A stretch of DNA of 64,000 nt from Thalassia testudinum (Eukaryota > Streptophyta > Magnoliopsida > Alismatales > Hydrocharitaceae). How positions within the stretch are numbered: position 1 is the first letter of the stretch; each line of letters opens with the position of its first letter. Below are positions 22,500-32,812 of this stretch, in pieces. The notes below the pieces were generated by a model that saw only the letters and a program-made list of their open reading frames with translations, was not told the origin of the DNA and did no database searches. The stretch lies in the NCBI GenBank assembly GCA_037157565.1, contig JAZHRO010000036.1:138376501-138440500 (forward strand). Reading direction: 5' to 3'. The position numbers and the translations under genes are program-made.

Positions 22500-22850
22500 T
22501 ATTGGGACGGAGAAAGTAAAAGAGGCAAAAGTCAAAGGAAAAGGAAGAGAAGGGGAAGGAAAGAGGACATTTTTTGTTGTTTGGATAGGAAAGAAAGGGA
22601 AGAGATGAAAAGCTGATATTATATATTTGGATGGATGAGTAAAGAGAATGGAATGAAAGGATCTTGGTGTAAAGCTTTTATTTTTTTAATATTGTAGTTC
22701 TTTTCTTTCTCTCTTAACTTCTAATTTCTTCCAATTATTTACCTTTTTAATAACTTCCAATCCCTCTCCCCTCTCCTTCCTGTGAATGCAAGCTAACATG
22801 TCTTTAAGTTGTTCTTTTCCATTTCTTCTCTTTACCTCTCAATATCTCCA
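22500..22850. repeat. Purine-rich then pyrimidine-rich mirrored segment
   Basis: From 22505 to about 22640 the + strand is almost all A and G with repeated GGAAAG/GGAAGAG. From about 22690 to 22850 it is rich in CTTTCT/CTTCT/CCTCTC. The halves are loosely reverse-complementary, as in an old fold-back element, but no clear terminal repeats are visible. Confidence 0.35.
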
Positions 22851-24479
22851 TCGAAACATATGCTAGAGGATTAAGATCAAATTGTAAGAAAGATGTTTTA
22901 CTCAAAACAAGTGAAATTTATGCCTTATTTCTTTGATAGGAAGGGACAACATAGATAGTTGTAAAACTCTAGAACCATTTTTGTAAAAAGTTTATGGACC
23001 ATAGTCAAAAAAATCCCTAAGGACTTGTTTAAGGAAGGGACTAGTTAAACTTGATTTTCTTTTGCAAACAAGAATTGACTCTTATTTATGTTAACCTGGC
23101 AAATGAAATTAAGCTTAGGGTTGTGTGTACTTGGTTGTGGGTGTTAAAATGTGAGATAAGTTGGCAAAAGACTTATTTGCACTTGGGATGACAATTATGT
23201 TTGCCAGTGGGGGTGTTTTTTGTTATTATAGACATCTTTTATTATAAATTACATTATTTTTCAAATTAAATACATAGTTAATGTTTGATTTGGTGTGATT
23301 GTAATTATGGCTATTATATTAACTATCTTAATTAAATTGGCATTGTTATTATTTTTATTATCTAATCTTCAACTTTATTGAACTACATAAGGAGGAGATG
23401 TGGTGAAGGGGAGGAGAGGGATTGCAGGGGGTGTATTCAAGGGAGTGTTATCCTAACACCTACACCAATCGTAGTTATACAAAACCCTTATTTTCTTGAA
23501 AACCTAGGTTGAGAAGACACTAGACGTAAATAGGGTTAGTCTCATTTAGAGGATTTAACTCTCCCAAGTAAATTAGAAGTAAGAAAACTTTTGAGTGCCC
23601 AAACAAATCCGAAGGAACAAACATATATAGAAAGGTCCGCATCACCATTACACTATGAGCATGTATCAAAGTCAAATACCATGTATGTTGTTATATCATA
23701 TTCATTAATTTGCCTTACCCAAATGGAAATATTGTATTATATATACATTAGAGGAAGCATAGAAGCTTGGCTTTTTCTAGTGAAGTTTTTATATTTATTT
23801 ATTTCGAAGCACAATCACAGTACATTGGTAGTAATTAAGCTAGAGTCTATTTTGCTATAAAATCACTGCCATCTAATCATCTAAGATTTCATTCGGTAGA
23901 GTTTTAACTTAGGATATTATCCTATGTGACACAGATGAATAATATAAGTATAATTAGTTATTGTCACATCAACTCCAAATAGTACTAATTATAACATATC
24001 AATTCAACCAACTTTTATTGATCCATTCCTAATATAAATAAAAATAAAAATAATTATAATATATCATCTCACCTATAATATTTATCTCCACTAACTTACT
24101 TTTAATTAAAATAAAAGCAAAACAAAAAAACAAAGTACCCATTTACTTTATTCTCATGTTATTCCATTACTTTTAAATCTTACCGCTTCTTAAACTTTGC
24201 TATTGCCTTAAACTTTAAACCCTTTTGCAATGGAACCTAAAAGTTTCAATTAGTCGTGACAACAAATTACATTTTCTTTTCCTTTATCAGGAGGAGTCAG
24301 AATTCTCTCTTTGTCGTATTCTAGTCAATTGTTGTTTGTGAAAATTATTTTAATATGAAAACTAAGGAAGTCGATAACTATATGATGTCTGAAAAGGTCA
24401 AACTTGTAGGCCTGTGATCACAACATTTCTACGTATTTCTATAAATAATATTTAATAATCTGCACTCTATAAATAAACA

Positions 24480-25630
24480 TTCCCTTTCCTACCTTCTTGA
24501 CAATGATGGGGCTGTCATCGATGATGAGGACTAACTCAAAACGGAGGCTGAGCTACTTTGGGCAGCTTTTTTCAAGGTTAGATGGGGAACCTCCATTGAC
24601 AACCCCCTTTTATCCTTCCGACACCACGTGTCACCCTGAAGAAAATGACAGGTTGACAAGGATTCCCTCCCTAAGGAGATCGAGGATGCGGTCCAGGCTA
24701 TCAGATTGAACAAATCGATGGGGCTTGGTGGATTCAATGGATTCATCATCCATGGAGCACGGCACATCATCAAGAAAGATGTCATCGAAGGTGTTCGCTT
24801 CTTCAAAGATGATGGGGATCTCATTAAGCAAATCAACCACACCTTTCTCACCTTGATTTCCAAAGAAAACTCGATTTCCTTTCTCAAGGACTATCGATTG
24901 GTGGCTTGCTGTAATGTTATCTACAAGTGTATCTTGAAAATTCTTGTTCTGCAACTTAGCTCCCTCTTGCTGAAGATTGTGGAGCCACACTAGGGGGCAT
25001 TCGTTAGAGGGAGATTGACCTTGGATTGGTCCCTCCTAGCGCAGAGTCCCTCATAAGATTCAACTCCCTTGAGACGGCACCTTGAATGTGTGTCAAAATG
25101 AATATTTTCAAGGCATTGGATACGTTAAGGAGAGACCTTATAATTAAGGTCCTCCACTCTCTGAGATTTTTCGACACTTGGATGAAATGGATCGGGAGAT
25201 ATATTTGGGACCTATCTTTCTCCTGACTTGTCAATGGGGTCTTAGTGGGGTTTCTCTGCACCTCGAGAAGACTTTGCCAATGTGATCCCTCATTCCTTCT
25301 CTTATTTAAACTTGTGATCAACAACTTTTCCCTCTTCCTTGACATCCAAGTCAGGGAGAAGCACATAAGGTTGGCTAGAATTTGAGGTGTTGTATTCCCA
25401 TCACACCTGCTCTTTGCAGATGATCTACTTATTTGCTTCTAGGATGAGGTCATATCTTCTAGGGCATAAAGAATGCATTGACCGTGCTAACTGTGGTCAC
25501 TTGTCTTAAACTCAATGGGACCAAAAGTTGTGTTTTCCTTGCCAAAAGTGCTAAGGACTAGTGGCACATTTGCCTCACTTTGAGAGTTCTAGAAGGATAG
25601 TTTTCCTGCGAGTATATGGGGATCTCTCTG
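24480..25630 (+). pseudogene. LINE F, piece 1: reverse transcriptase region
   Basis: This is a 5'-truncated L1-type LINE on the + strand. It covers the linker and the first RT blocks: LNKSMGLGGFNGF (about 24710), INHTFLTLISK (24832), DYRLVACCNVIYKCILKIL (24889), a shifted NG box (about 25220) and LLFADDLLICF (25407-25440), in which the catalytic Asp pair is intact. It ends in CEYMGISL (the usual KYLGIPL block) at 25607-25630, where a C LTR is inserted. Multiple stops and shifts are present. The next piece starts at 35134. Confidence 0.8.
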
Positions 25631-26348
25631 TAGGTTCTCTAACGAAAGGGGTGAGATTTGCATGATATGAAAATAATGTGAAAAATTTAATACCAATCAT
25701 ACAAAAAGATGCAATCACAAGTACACAATGATTTTTAGGTGGAAATCCAAACCCGGATAAAAACCACTACCTAAAACTCTCGGTTTAGGATTTTTCGATC
25801 GACCGAGTCGATCAAATTCACTATCAAGTCACTTAAAAGCGAGTAACTTAACCTCTTACAACAACACTACTTTATATAAGGGTAGTGTACCTCAAACCTC
25901 TCTTCACGAGGAGTATTTTGTCTCATGAAGGAGACGGGAATTTGCAAAGTGAATACTCAACCAAAAATAAGGAAAATACAACAGAATCTATAAAGCCACA
26001 AAGTATATATCTTAAACTTAACTTCTAGAGGCAAAAGAGACTTTCCTTAGATAGAAGTACTTAGGTGTGATCTTGGTAGAGTAACGACGCTCTCAGATTT
26101 CTTGAATGGGACTTGAAGAGTAAGATCACTTCTCTTCTTGATGATTTCTTCTCTATGACACAAAAGAGTGTGGAAGTAGTTTTCCTTGGTGTATCTTAGC
26201 TTAGGAAGGGTGCTCCTTTATTTATAGAGGTCCTAAGAAGGGTTTAGAAGCCTCTTCTAATCGTTGGAAGGCTTCTTTAGTCGTTGGGAGCTATCCCAAG
26301 GTAAATCAGGTTGAAATTAGGGTTATTTATGATTCTGATAGGGTTATC

Positions 26349-26823
26349 AGACATCTGAATCTATTATCAGATGTCTGGGTCATCGCCTGATTTAGGAATT
26401 AGTCGTCTGATCTAGAAAAGTGGAAGATCTGATTGAAGTTGGATCAAGATGGACATCTAAAGATCACTCTTAAGACATCTGGATTTAAGGTTAAACGTTT
26501 AATTTAAGACGTGTTTCCTTCTTGTTTTTGTCTAGACCTAAATAGGGTTATAGGTCTTGTTGGTTAGACGACAGGTCGGTCATCTGGCACAAAGTTTGAA
26601 TGTCTAGAAATGCAATCTTTTGCGGGAATGGATTTTCCAAGGCTAAACAGCTATAATTATTTGACAAAAGGTGATTTGGGCCTAACGTCTACTTATTAGA
26701 CGTCTAGGGATTACTACGGACGTCTGAAAGTGAAAGAAGGTTATATAAAGAGTTAATCCTCTAAGATTAGCCTGATAAAGCCAACGGTCCTCTAGTTGGA
26801 CGTCTGGCAATGTCATCAGACGT
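26349..26823. promoter_or_regulatory. AGACGTCT array in C LTR, broken by element A
   Basis: Sites start at 26349, 26369, 26381 (weak), 26401; at 26473, 26493; at 26698, 26718; and at 26798, 26818. Most steps are 20 or 12 bp. The 26818 palindrome is cut by element A after AGACGT. Its last two bases (CT) lie at 34583-34584, and with the element and one target duplication removed the next site (34589) follows at a 12-bp step. The array continues at 34589, 34609 and at 34659, 34679, again with 20-bp steps. Confidence 0.75.
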
Positions 26824-27355
26824 TGATGTAAACACATTTACACTACTTAAAATGTCTATTTATGCATGTTCTTAAGCATAGGATTGCATTTCATGATATA
26901 AATATTGCATTACATGCATCATCTTGCATTTAGAGTAGTTTGAATAAAATGGAGGTTAATTGTCTCCTTTTATGTGCTTGGACAGGGCAAATATTTTATC
27001 GGGGCCTCGGATCAAAGATCCAACCGTATGGATATGATCAGGGCGACGATTGGAGTTCAACGACTCCAAGATCGCCCTAATCAGGCATCCGTAGCATCAG
27101 ATAGAGACCGAGGAACCCTAGAAGATCAAGGGCCAGGATGGTGTAAATCCGCACTTCAGATGGAAAATCCGACCACACGGATGAATTCGGATCGACGATC
27201 GCAGCCGAACGACACAAAAATCAAGTCAATCCGACATCCGTGGCACCATCTACAACTTCCAGAAGATGGACGGCCAAGATAGCGCCACGTGGCGCCATCC
27301 CAGCCGCCCAATCGGCCGCAGGAGTCCTGTGAAGACCACGCAACGTCTCCTCTCC

Positions 27356-27379
27356 GCCGTTGGATCTCGATCCAACGGC
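27356..27379. repeat. Hairpin 1 in element A LTR
   Basis: Perfect 11-base arms GCCGTTGGATC and GATCCAACGGC flank the loop TC. The copy in the 3' LTR is at 33345-33368. GATCCAACGG recurs at 27533-27542. Confidence 0.9.
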
Positions 27380-27425
27380 TGCGGTCGCGCGCGTTTAAAA
27401 ACGTCCGCGCGACCATTTCACCGCG

Positions 27426-27477
27426 TAGCGCAGCGGCTACGCAGCTGCGGGCGAAGCGGAGGTCGCGGGTTCGAGCC
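27426..27477 (+). promoter_or_regulatory. tRNA/SINE-like Pol III A- and B-box pair in element A LTR
   Basis: TAGCGCAGCGG (27426-27436) resembles an A box and GGTTCGAGCC (27468-27477) resembles a B box, 32 bases further on, a spacing close to that in tRNA genes and tRNA-derived SINEs. The T-arm does not pair in the standard register and no acceptor stem is seen, so this is not a functional tRNA gene. The same motif is at 33415-33466 in the 3' LTR. Confidence 0.5.
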
Positions 27478-27640
27478 GCGGAGAGGGGGTCGAAGGCGCG
27501 GGCGAGCGAGCGCGCACGAGCGTCGGATGAAGATCCAACGGCCGCGCGCGCCCGATAGCGCCGACGCGCAATTGGACGCCCTGGTGGGCGCGCGATCGCA
27601 CGCGGGCGGCGCGCTACGCAGCGGGCGCGGGCGCGATCTA

Positions 27641-27668
27641 AGCCGTCCGATCTCGCGATCGGACGGCT
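27641..27668. repeat. Hairpin 2 in element A LTR
   Basis: Perfect 12-base arms AGCCGTCCGATC and GATCGGACGGCT flank the loop TCGC. The copy in the 3' LTR is at 33630-33657. Confidence 0.9.
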
Positions 27669-27839
27669 GAGACGACGCGGACGTGCGTCTGCGTTACGCG
27701 CGCAGGTAGCCGAGCGGGCGCGCGTGGCGCGGCGGCGACGGCGACGGCGGGGCTTTAGCGACGGTTTTATCCGTCACTAAAGACCCCTTATTTATTATTT
27801 TGAAGATGTAATGTCCATTTTGCCCCCACTCCTTGCAAC

Positions 27840-27846
27840 TATAAAA
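27840..27846 (+). promoter_or_regulatory. TATA box of element A LTR
   Basis: TATAAAA is followed by GGAG and a pyrimidine-rich tract typical of a plant transcription start region. The copy in the 3' LTR is at 33829-33835. Confidence 0.8.
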
Positions 27847-28591
27847 GGAGACCCCCTCCATACGAAATTTTCATCCCTTCCTTCTCCTCTCTACCTCTCC
27901 AAAGCTCAAGAGAAGCTTGTCCCACACCCGGGATGCTTCTCGCGAGATAAAGTCCAAATTTTCGTCCCCCTTCGGAAGTGGATCCCGCGACGACGACGGC
28001 GTGCTGCTTCGTTCCCGTTCTTCTGCTTCGTCCTCCTTCGTCCCGCTTCGTTCTCCTTCGTCCAGGCGTCGTCCCGTCCGGCTCGTCCTCCAAGCGACCG
28101 TCGAGGAGGATTTCTCTCTCCCTATTCTTTTTACTGCTTTCTAGTATAGATTTACTGCTTTCTAGAGTAGTCTATTCGTCCTCCGAGCGATCGTCGAGGA
28201 GGACATTTCTCCCTCCATTCTTTTAATGCTTTCTAGAGTAATTGTTTTATGTTTTCTAGTTGTAATGAAAGAACTCTTTTATGATAAATTCCTTGTCTAT
28301 TCTACATCTCATTTTGATTTCCATGTATAGTATTCTTTCTCTCTCTCTTACTCCCTCTCTCTCTTTTATTTGTTGTAGATACTTAGATAGTTTAAATTGA
28401 ATTTCTTCGTGACAAAATAAAAAAGAAACGCGGAGTTTTTAAATCAAACGTTCGCCTCCCTGTGTTCGACCCGGAATTCTTATTTCGGTATAAATTTTAT
28501 TTGTTGAACACGAATCCTTCGCTTTCGAACTACAACGACGGGTTTTTCCAAAAACCAAACACGTTAGCGTAGATTCGCGCGCTCAACATTT

Positions 28592-28609
28592 TGGCGCCGT
28601 TGCCGGGGA
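28592..28609 (+). other. Primer binding site of element A (tRNA-Asp)
   Basis: TGGCGCCGTTGCCGGGGA begins three bases after the LTR end and is complementary to the 3' end of plant tRNA-Asp (GUC) for all 18 bases. Confidence 0.92.
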
Positions 28610-29769
28610 GGCAACGCTCTTTGATTTCTCTTCGCGTTTTGTAACTTACAAATCATTTACCTCACTTTTCTCCTTTCTTATTGTAATTGCAGGTACTCTT
28701 TCGAGACAGGCAAAAGCGGTAGATCGGAGTAAAGTGCTGTGGAAGGTTTTGTAAGTTACCCCCCACCTCCCACCCATTAGATTTCATTTCATCACATAAT
28801 AATTCAAACATCAATCAACCTAGGTGTTCTTATAAACTCTAAGGTTAGATTGTTTGTTGTTTGACATCCATACTCACTCCAACCCCCACATTAAAAAAAG
28901 AAAAAAATAAAAAAATCTCACAGAGGTACACAACCTCATCTGATTTTCTAACTCAACCGGAAAACCAATCTTAGGAGCCGGTACACACATCCAAACACAT
29001 AATCGAGTAGAAATCAGATTGGGTAATCATTTGTGTACCTAATTAGGTGGTGCATAAGGCCAATTGTTTGAGTTGATTGGGCCGCACCACTTCAAATAAA
29101 ATCAACTCATCAAGTAGCTGCCAATTAGGTTCAACTCTTAGGGATCTACCAGGCACTCCACATTCTTTTTAAACTTTAAAGGAAAATATCTTCACCTGTG
29201 CTTGCAAAACCTGGTGTGCCAATGAAACTTGATTGAAAACACCTAAAGTTGAATCCTAAAAGCTACTAAGCAGGATTTGAACCTTAAAATTCACCACATC
29301 AAAAATAATCTTGCTTGAAAACCACTGGTTGTGCACGAACACACAAAGCAATCAATCATTAAGGGCACAACCCATTTAAAGGGCCCATCACATTCCAAAG
29401 CACATTCAAACCTAGCCCTAAATAAAACAGAGTAGACGTTGGCCTTAAGGATTGGACTCGCTCTTCAGAACTCAGAACGAGATTATTTTCGATTAGTCTG
29501 TTTCTACTGTTCAATCTGATGTCTAGCTAGGGGAGCAGAGTCAAACGATCGCGGCTGGGGGGTACACTAGGAACCGGAGGCGCAAGCCGAAGGAAGAACC
29601 TTCTCCCCAGTCCCTCCTTCTAACTGGTTGGATTGAACAGACAGAAGTAGATCAAATCGTTCCTTTATCTCAAGACGGGTTTTGAGAGTCTGTAGGTCTG
29701 TAGGCTAACCCATTTAAGGACAGGTTTGATTGTTTGTATTGTAGGGCACCTTTCTTCCTCCCGTGTCTC
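28610..29769 (+). other. Untranslated leader of element A with possible intron
   Basis: There is no coding frame here. A splice-acceptor-like TTGTAATTGCAG ends at 28692, a consensus donor GTAAGT starts at 28751, and an acceptor-like TGTATTGTAG ends at 29744, just upstream of the ORF. This predicts a 58-nt leader exon (28693-28750) and a 994-nt intron. Element B has the same arrangement with a 55-nt exon. No transcript evidence is available. Confidence 0.4.
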
Positions 29770-31566
29770 ATGAATCCTTCCACATATTTCACGCATTCCC
29801 ACTCTTTCCCTCCTGTTGTAAATTATCCTCAACATGACGATTATCCCAACTCGTATTGTAATCGACCATCAGTTAGTTGGGATAATTCGGATTGGGGATA
29901 CAATTCCGGACCCCCGTGTTTAGGGTCTAACCCTGAACACTTTGATTCTCAATTCTATCCTTCTCAGAGTTGCATCGATTATAGATCGTCCTCCTTTCAT
30001 GAACAACCTAATGCGATCTACAATCAAGAAGGATACACTGATCCTTACCCATCCTCTGATTTCACTGCCTTTAGGTCATCTCCATCTTATGAACAATCTG
30101 AAATGATCTATTATCAGGATGGGTATAACGAATCTCAATTCGTTAATTCCTCTACATTGATGTCAAACCCGCCCAACCCTGAACCAACTCATTTGGTTCA
30201 GGTTAATCAGGTTCAAGACAAGGTTCTGGCTAACTTGAGGAATATCATTCAATCTTTAGAAGTTCAGCCAATACCTTGCATTGAGAGATTGGAGCCCCTG
30301 ATTGAAATGATTGATGATTTAAACAAGTCTTTGTTGGATTGGCTCCAGGATGTTAAGGATAAGAACCCGGGTGAGTTTCTACTTGGGAAATTAGCGAAAT
30401 TGAGGATGAGATTCGTGGTTGCTTTGATTCAATCTTGGAATAATTCCCAGGATGAACTCTCTTCAGGAAAGCCAATGACAGAACCCGCTCAGGCACCTGT
30501 TGGGGGGGACACGTGTTACGAAGCTGACCAGATTGAATTAAAGCAACCAATTAAGGATGATCTGATTTCTTCACCTGAGATCCCTGAGCCGGGTTACGAG
30601 AAAACGTATGTCTCCTGGGAACACAAAGTGACAACTGATTTTGGGACATACATTGATACGGATCCTGATTTCTTTGATGGTGAAGATTCAAGTTGCGAAG
30701 TCTCACACGAGTTTTCAAATCACGATTTTTGTGAGACAATTGGGCCTGAGGAATCTAATAGATCATTTGATAGCCCAATAACTGAGGAAACTGATCTTAT
30801 TAGGGCACACGATACAGATCCAGAATCGCATTTTCTGGAGGAATTAATTCAATGCCCTGATTATCAGTTACACCCTGTTGAGCTTATTGATGATTTTAAT
30901 TCTGAGATAATTAGACCCAAGTCAATTTTGATTTTGCCACATCATCTAGACTTGGAGATTTCAGACGGGGTGATGAATATACAAGAGGTCATGGAATTTG
31001 ATATGCCGAATGAGGAGGATAGGAGCTGGGAAATTCTGATTTGGGAAGTCAGTTTTGGAGGAAATGGAAGATTGAGTCGAAGGGTTCCTTTTAAACTGAA
31101 ACCATCAAATCAGAACCCTTACGACATTTGTTTTGAGGATGTCAAACTCAAGCACACATTTAACGATTATCCTTTTGAGCTTCAATTCTCTGTAACCCGA
31201 CATTTTGGCCTTGGGTTGCATCCTCACAAATCGCAGGCCCGACCCCGCTTGCATTCTGATTTTAGGTTTTGGGTAATTTTTATCCAGAACCTAAGATATT
31301 CTCGATTATGGGGAGTGGGTCTGCACCACAATCTGGTCCACATCTGTGGACCTCTGCTGACAGGTCAGAGGATTCTTCTGTTTATTCTAATTCTGACCTG
31401 CACATGTGAGTTCTTCATTTCTTTTCTTTGTATAGTGTGCCTAGCTGAAGGCACTAAACTCAGCACATATACAGTTCTTTTTCATTTTCATCTCGGAGCG
31501 GACCCGATATCCACGCAATTCAGGTGCTTTCTACGCTTTTCCACTTATGTCTTTTTAATACAATGA
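29770..31566 (+). CDS. Element A orphan protein, 598 codons, function unknown
   Basis: This is the only long intact frame in the window. The first ATG is at 29770; the frame is open upstream to 29734, but only non-ATG codons lie there. The N-terminal 130 residues are rich in Ser, Tyr, Pro and Asn and contain a repeated motif EQ-x4-IY-x-Q-x-GY (two copies, about residues 80-130). Residues of about 165-235 look helical and leucine-rich. The middle (about 250-400) is strongly acidic. Near 410-480 there is a more ordered stretch (SWEILIWEVSFGG). A hydrophobic segment lies at about 535-558. I see no Gag capsid, CCHC knuckle, DLG/DTG protease, RT or integrase motif. It occupies the place of gag-pol. 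It could be a Gag-like packaging protein, an envelope-like protein (weak) or non-functional. The young age of the element means that an intact frame alone does not prove selection. Confidence 0.7.
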   Translation: MNPSTYFTHSHSFPPVVNYPQHDDYPNSYCNRPSVSWDNSDWGYNSGPPCLGSNPEHFDSQFYPSQSCIDYRSSSFHEQPNAIYNQEGYTDPYPSSDFTAFRSSPSYEQSEMIYYQDGYNESQFVNSSTLMSNPPNPEPTHLVQVNQVQDKVLANLRNIIQSLEVQPIPCIERLEPLIEMIDDLNKSLLDWLQDVKDKNPGEFLLGKLAKLRMRFVVALIQSWNNSQDELSSGKPMTEPAQAPVGGDTCYEADQIELKQPIKDDLISSPEIPEPGYEKTYVSWEHKVTTDFGTYIDTDPDFFDGEDSSCEVSHEFSNHDFCETIGPEESNRSFDSPITEETDLIRAHDTDPESHFLEELIQCPDYQLHPVELIDDFNSEIIRPKSILILPHHLDLEISDGVMNIQEVMEFDMPNEEDRSWEILIWEVSFGGNGRLSRRVPFKLKPSNQNPYDICFEDVKLKHTFNDYPFELQFSVTRHFGLGLHPHKSQARPRLHSDFRFWVIFIQNLRYSRLWGVGLHHNLVHICGPLLTGQRILLFILILTCTCEFFISFLCIVCLAEGTKLSTYTVLFHFHLGADPISTQFRCFLRFSTYVFLIQ

Positions 31567-31640
31567 GGACATTGCATTAGATAGGCATGGGGGGATGGAT
31601 ATTTATCTTTGAATTCATTCGTCAGCTCCGTAGATTTGTT

Positions 31641-31671
<31 letters not shown>

Positions 31672-32109
31672 TTAGGAAAGAGAATTTGGGTTTCAGAAAA
31701 TTTTCGATCTTAAGAAATACTATATTATGATTTGAACACAAAGACCCTTCAGGTCTTTGGACTTAATCAGCCTATGTATCCACTAAAATGTGGATTTGTT
31801 TTTCGAGTTCTCGCCAACCTGAATTTTATTATAATTGGAGTAAATAAGTTTGGGTGATAAGTACACGACTTATCAACCCGCCCTCTGATGTGAGGGAATT
31901 TTGAGTCTTAAGCATCTACACACTTTCTTTGCACTGACTCGTTGTTTGGCGATTTTAACGGAAATTGGGTAGCTAATGAACCTTCTAGGGTGATATGGCT
32001 GGCAAGTTATCGTGGGTAACAGCCCATAGGTAGGTTGTCCAGAGCCCAGTCACTGGACCTTTCTCTTTTTGCTGCCTTTAGGTAAATCTTAGACCAGGGA
32101 AGCCACCTA

Positions 32110-32149
<40 letters not shown>

Positions 32150-32812
32150 AGAAAAGAACAAAAAGAAATAAGCCACACTTCGCCGCACGAGTATGGCTGG
32201 CAAGTTGTCGGTGGTAACAGCTCATCGACCGGTTGTCCAGAACCCAGCTCAGAAAATGCACTAAAAATTCCCAAAACACTTAGGAAGAAGCGGAGAAGTA
32301 GAATAAACCGGGGAGATATACACTGGATTCACCCTTGTGTTGACCCCGTTAAAAAATAAAAGTAGGGAGAAAGCTACCGGTTGTAAAGATACACCTTTAG
32401 GCAGAATTCTTTTTGAGGTCACCTAGAGGCGTAGAAATCCGAAGTCCGTTTTAATTGCCGGTCAACGAGTCTATCACAATCACAATAAGATGCTTAAAAC
32501 TTAGGGTTCTCATCAAATCTTGGGTGAGTTGAATGGCCGTAGAAAGCCACTCTTAAACCCTAAAATTTGAAAATCTAAAAAAAAAAAGAGAGTAAAAACA
32601 GAAAAAGAAATTTTTCTTTGAATAAGGCGAGGCTTGAGGCGGTCTGCATTTTGGCTGATACCCGGGCACTGTTGTGTCTTTGAAAGTTCAGTTCTTAAGT
32701 AGACAATTTCTTAATGATTGAAAATAACTCAGGTCCAAATAATCTAACCTAATTCTTTTATAAATAACATATAGTTTTTGCTAGGGACTAGCAAAAGATA
32801 GGCATGGGGGTA
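31567..32812 (+). other. 3' noncoding region of element A with two purine tracts
   Basis: Directly after the stop comes AATGAGGACATTGCATTAG and a first purine tract GGCATGGGGGGATGG (from 31584). A second, GGCATGGGGGTA (32801-32812), abuts the 3' LTR and should prime plus-strand DNA. Between them lie A runs (31649-31666, and about 35 bases at 32113-32147) and two copies of a roughly 65-bp unit starting ATGGCTGGCAAGTT at 31994 and 32193. Confidence 0.75.

Larger units (their letters stand above)
20513..24479. other. Long AT-rich intergenic stretch, no supported gene
   Basis: Apart from the simple repeats at 20710-20745 and the mirrored purine/pyrimidine segment at 22500-22850, I see no coding signal, RNA gene or transposon domain in this 4 kb. 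Stops are frequent in all frames. It may contain very old repeats that cannot be recognised by reading. Confidence 0.5.
26824..28588 (+). repeat. Element A 5' LTR
   Basis: Its layout is an AT-rich start, a very GC- and CpG-rich block at about 27260-27760 with hairpins and a tRNA-like promoter motif, a TATA box at 27840, a pyrimidine-rich downstream region and an AT-rich end. Short open frames inside are identical in both LTRs simply because the LTRs are identical; they are not regarded as genes. Confidence 0.95.

Noticed and set aside
27426..27477. A functional tRNA gene in the element A LTR
   Set aside because: The T-arm does not pair in the standard register and there is no acceptor stem, so it is listed only as a tRNA-like promoter motif.
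27266..27670. 134-codon open frame in the GC-rich part of the element A LTR (also 33255-33659)
   Set aside because: It lies in the LTR promoter region, overlaps hairpins, has Arg/Ser-rich low-complexity content from GC bias and is duplicated only because the LTRs are identical.
31370..31450. Transmembrane segment taken as proof of an envelope-like protein in element A
   Set aside because: One hydrophobic stretch without signal peptide, cleavage site or conserved env features is not enough. The segment may be 3' noncoding sequence that happens to be open.
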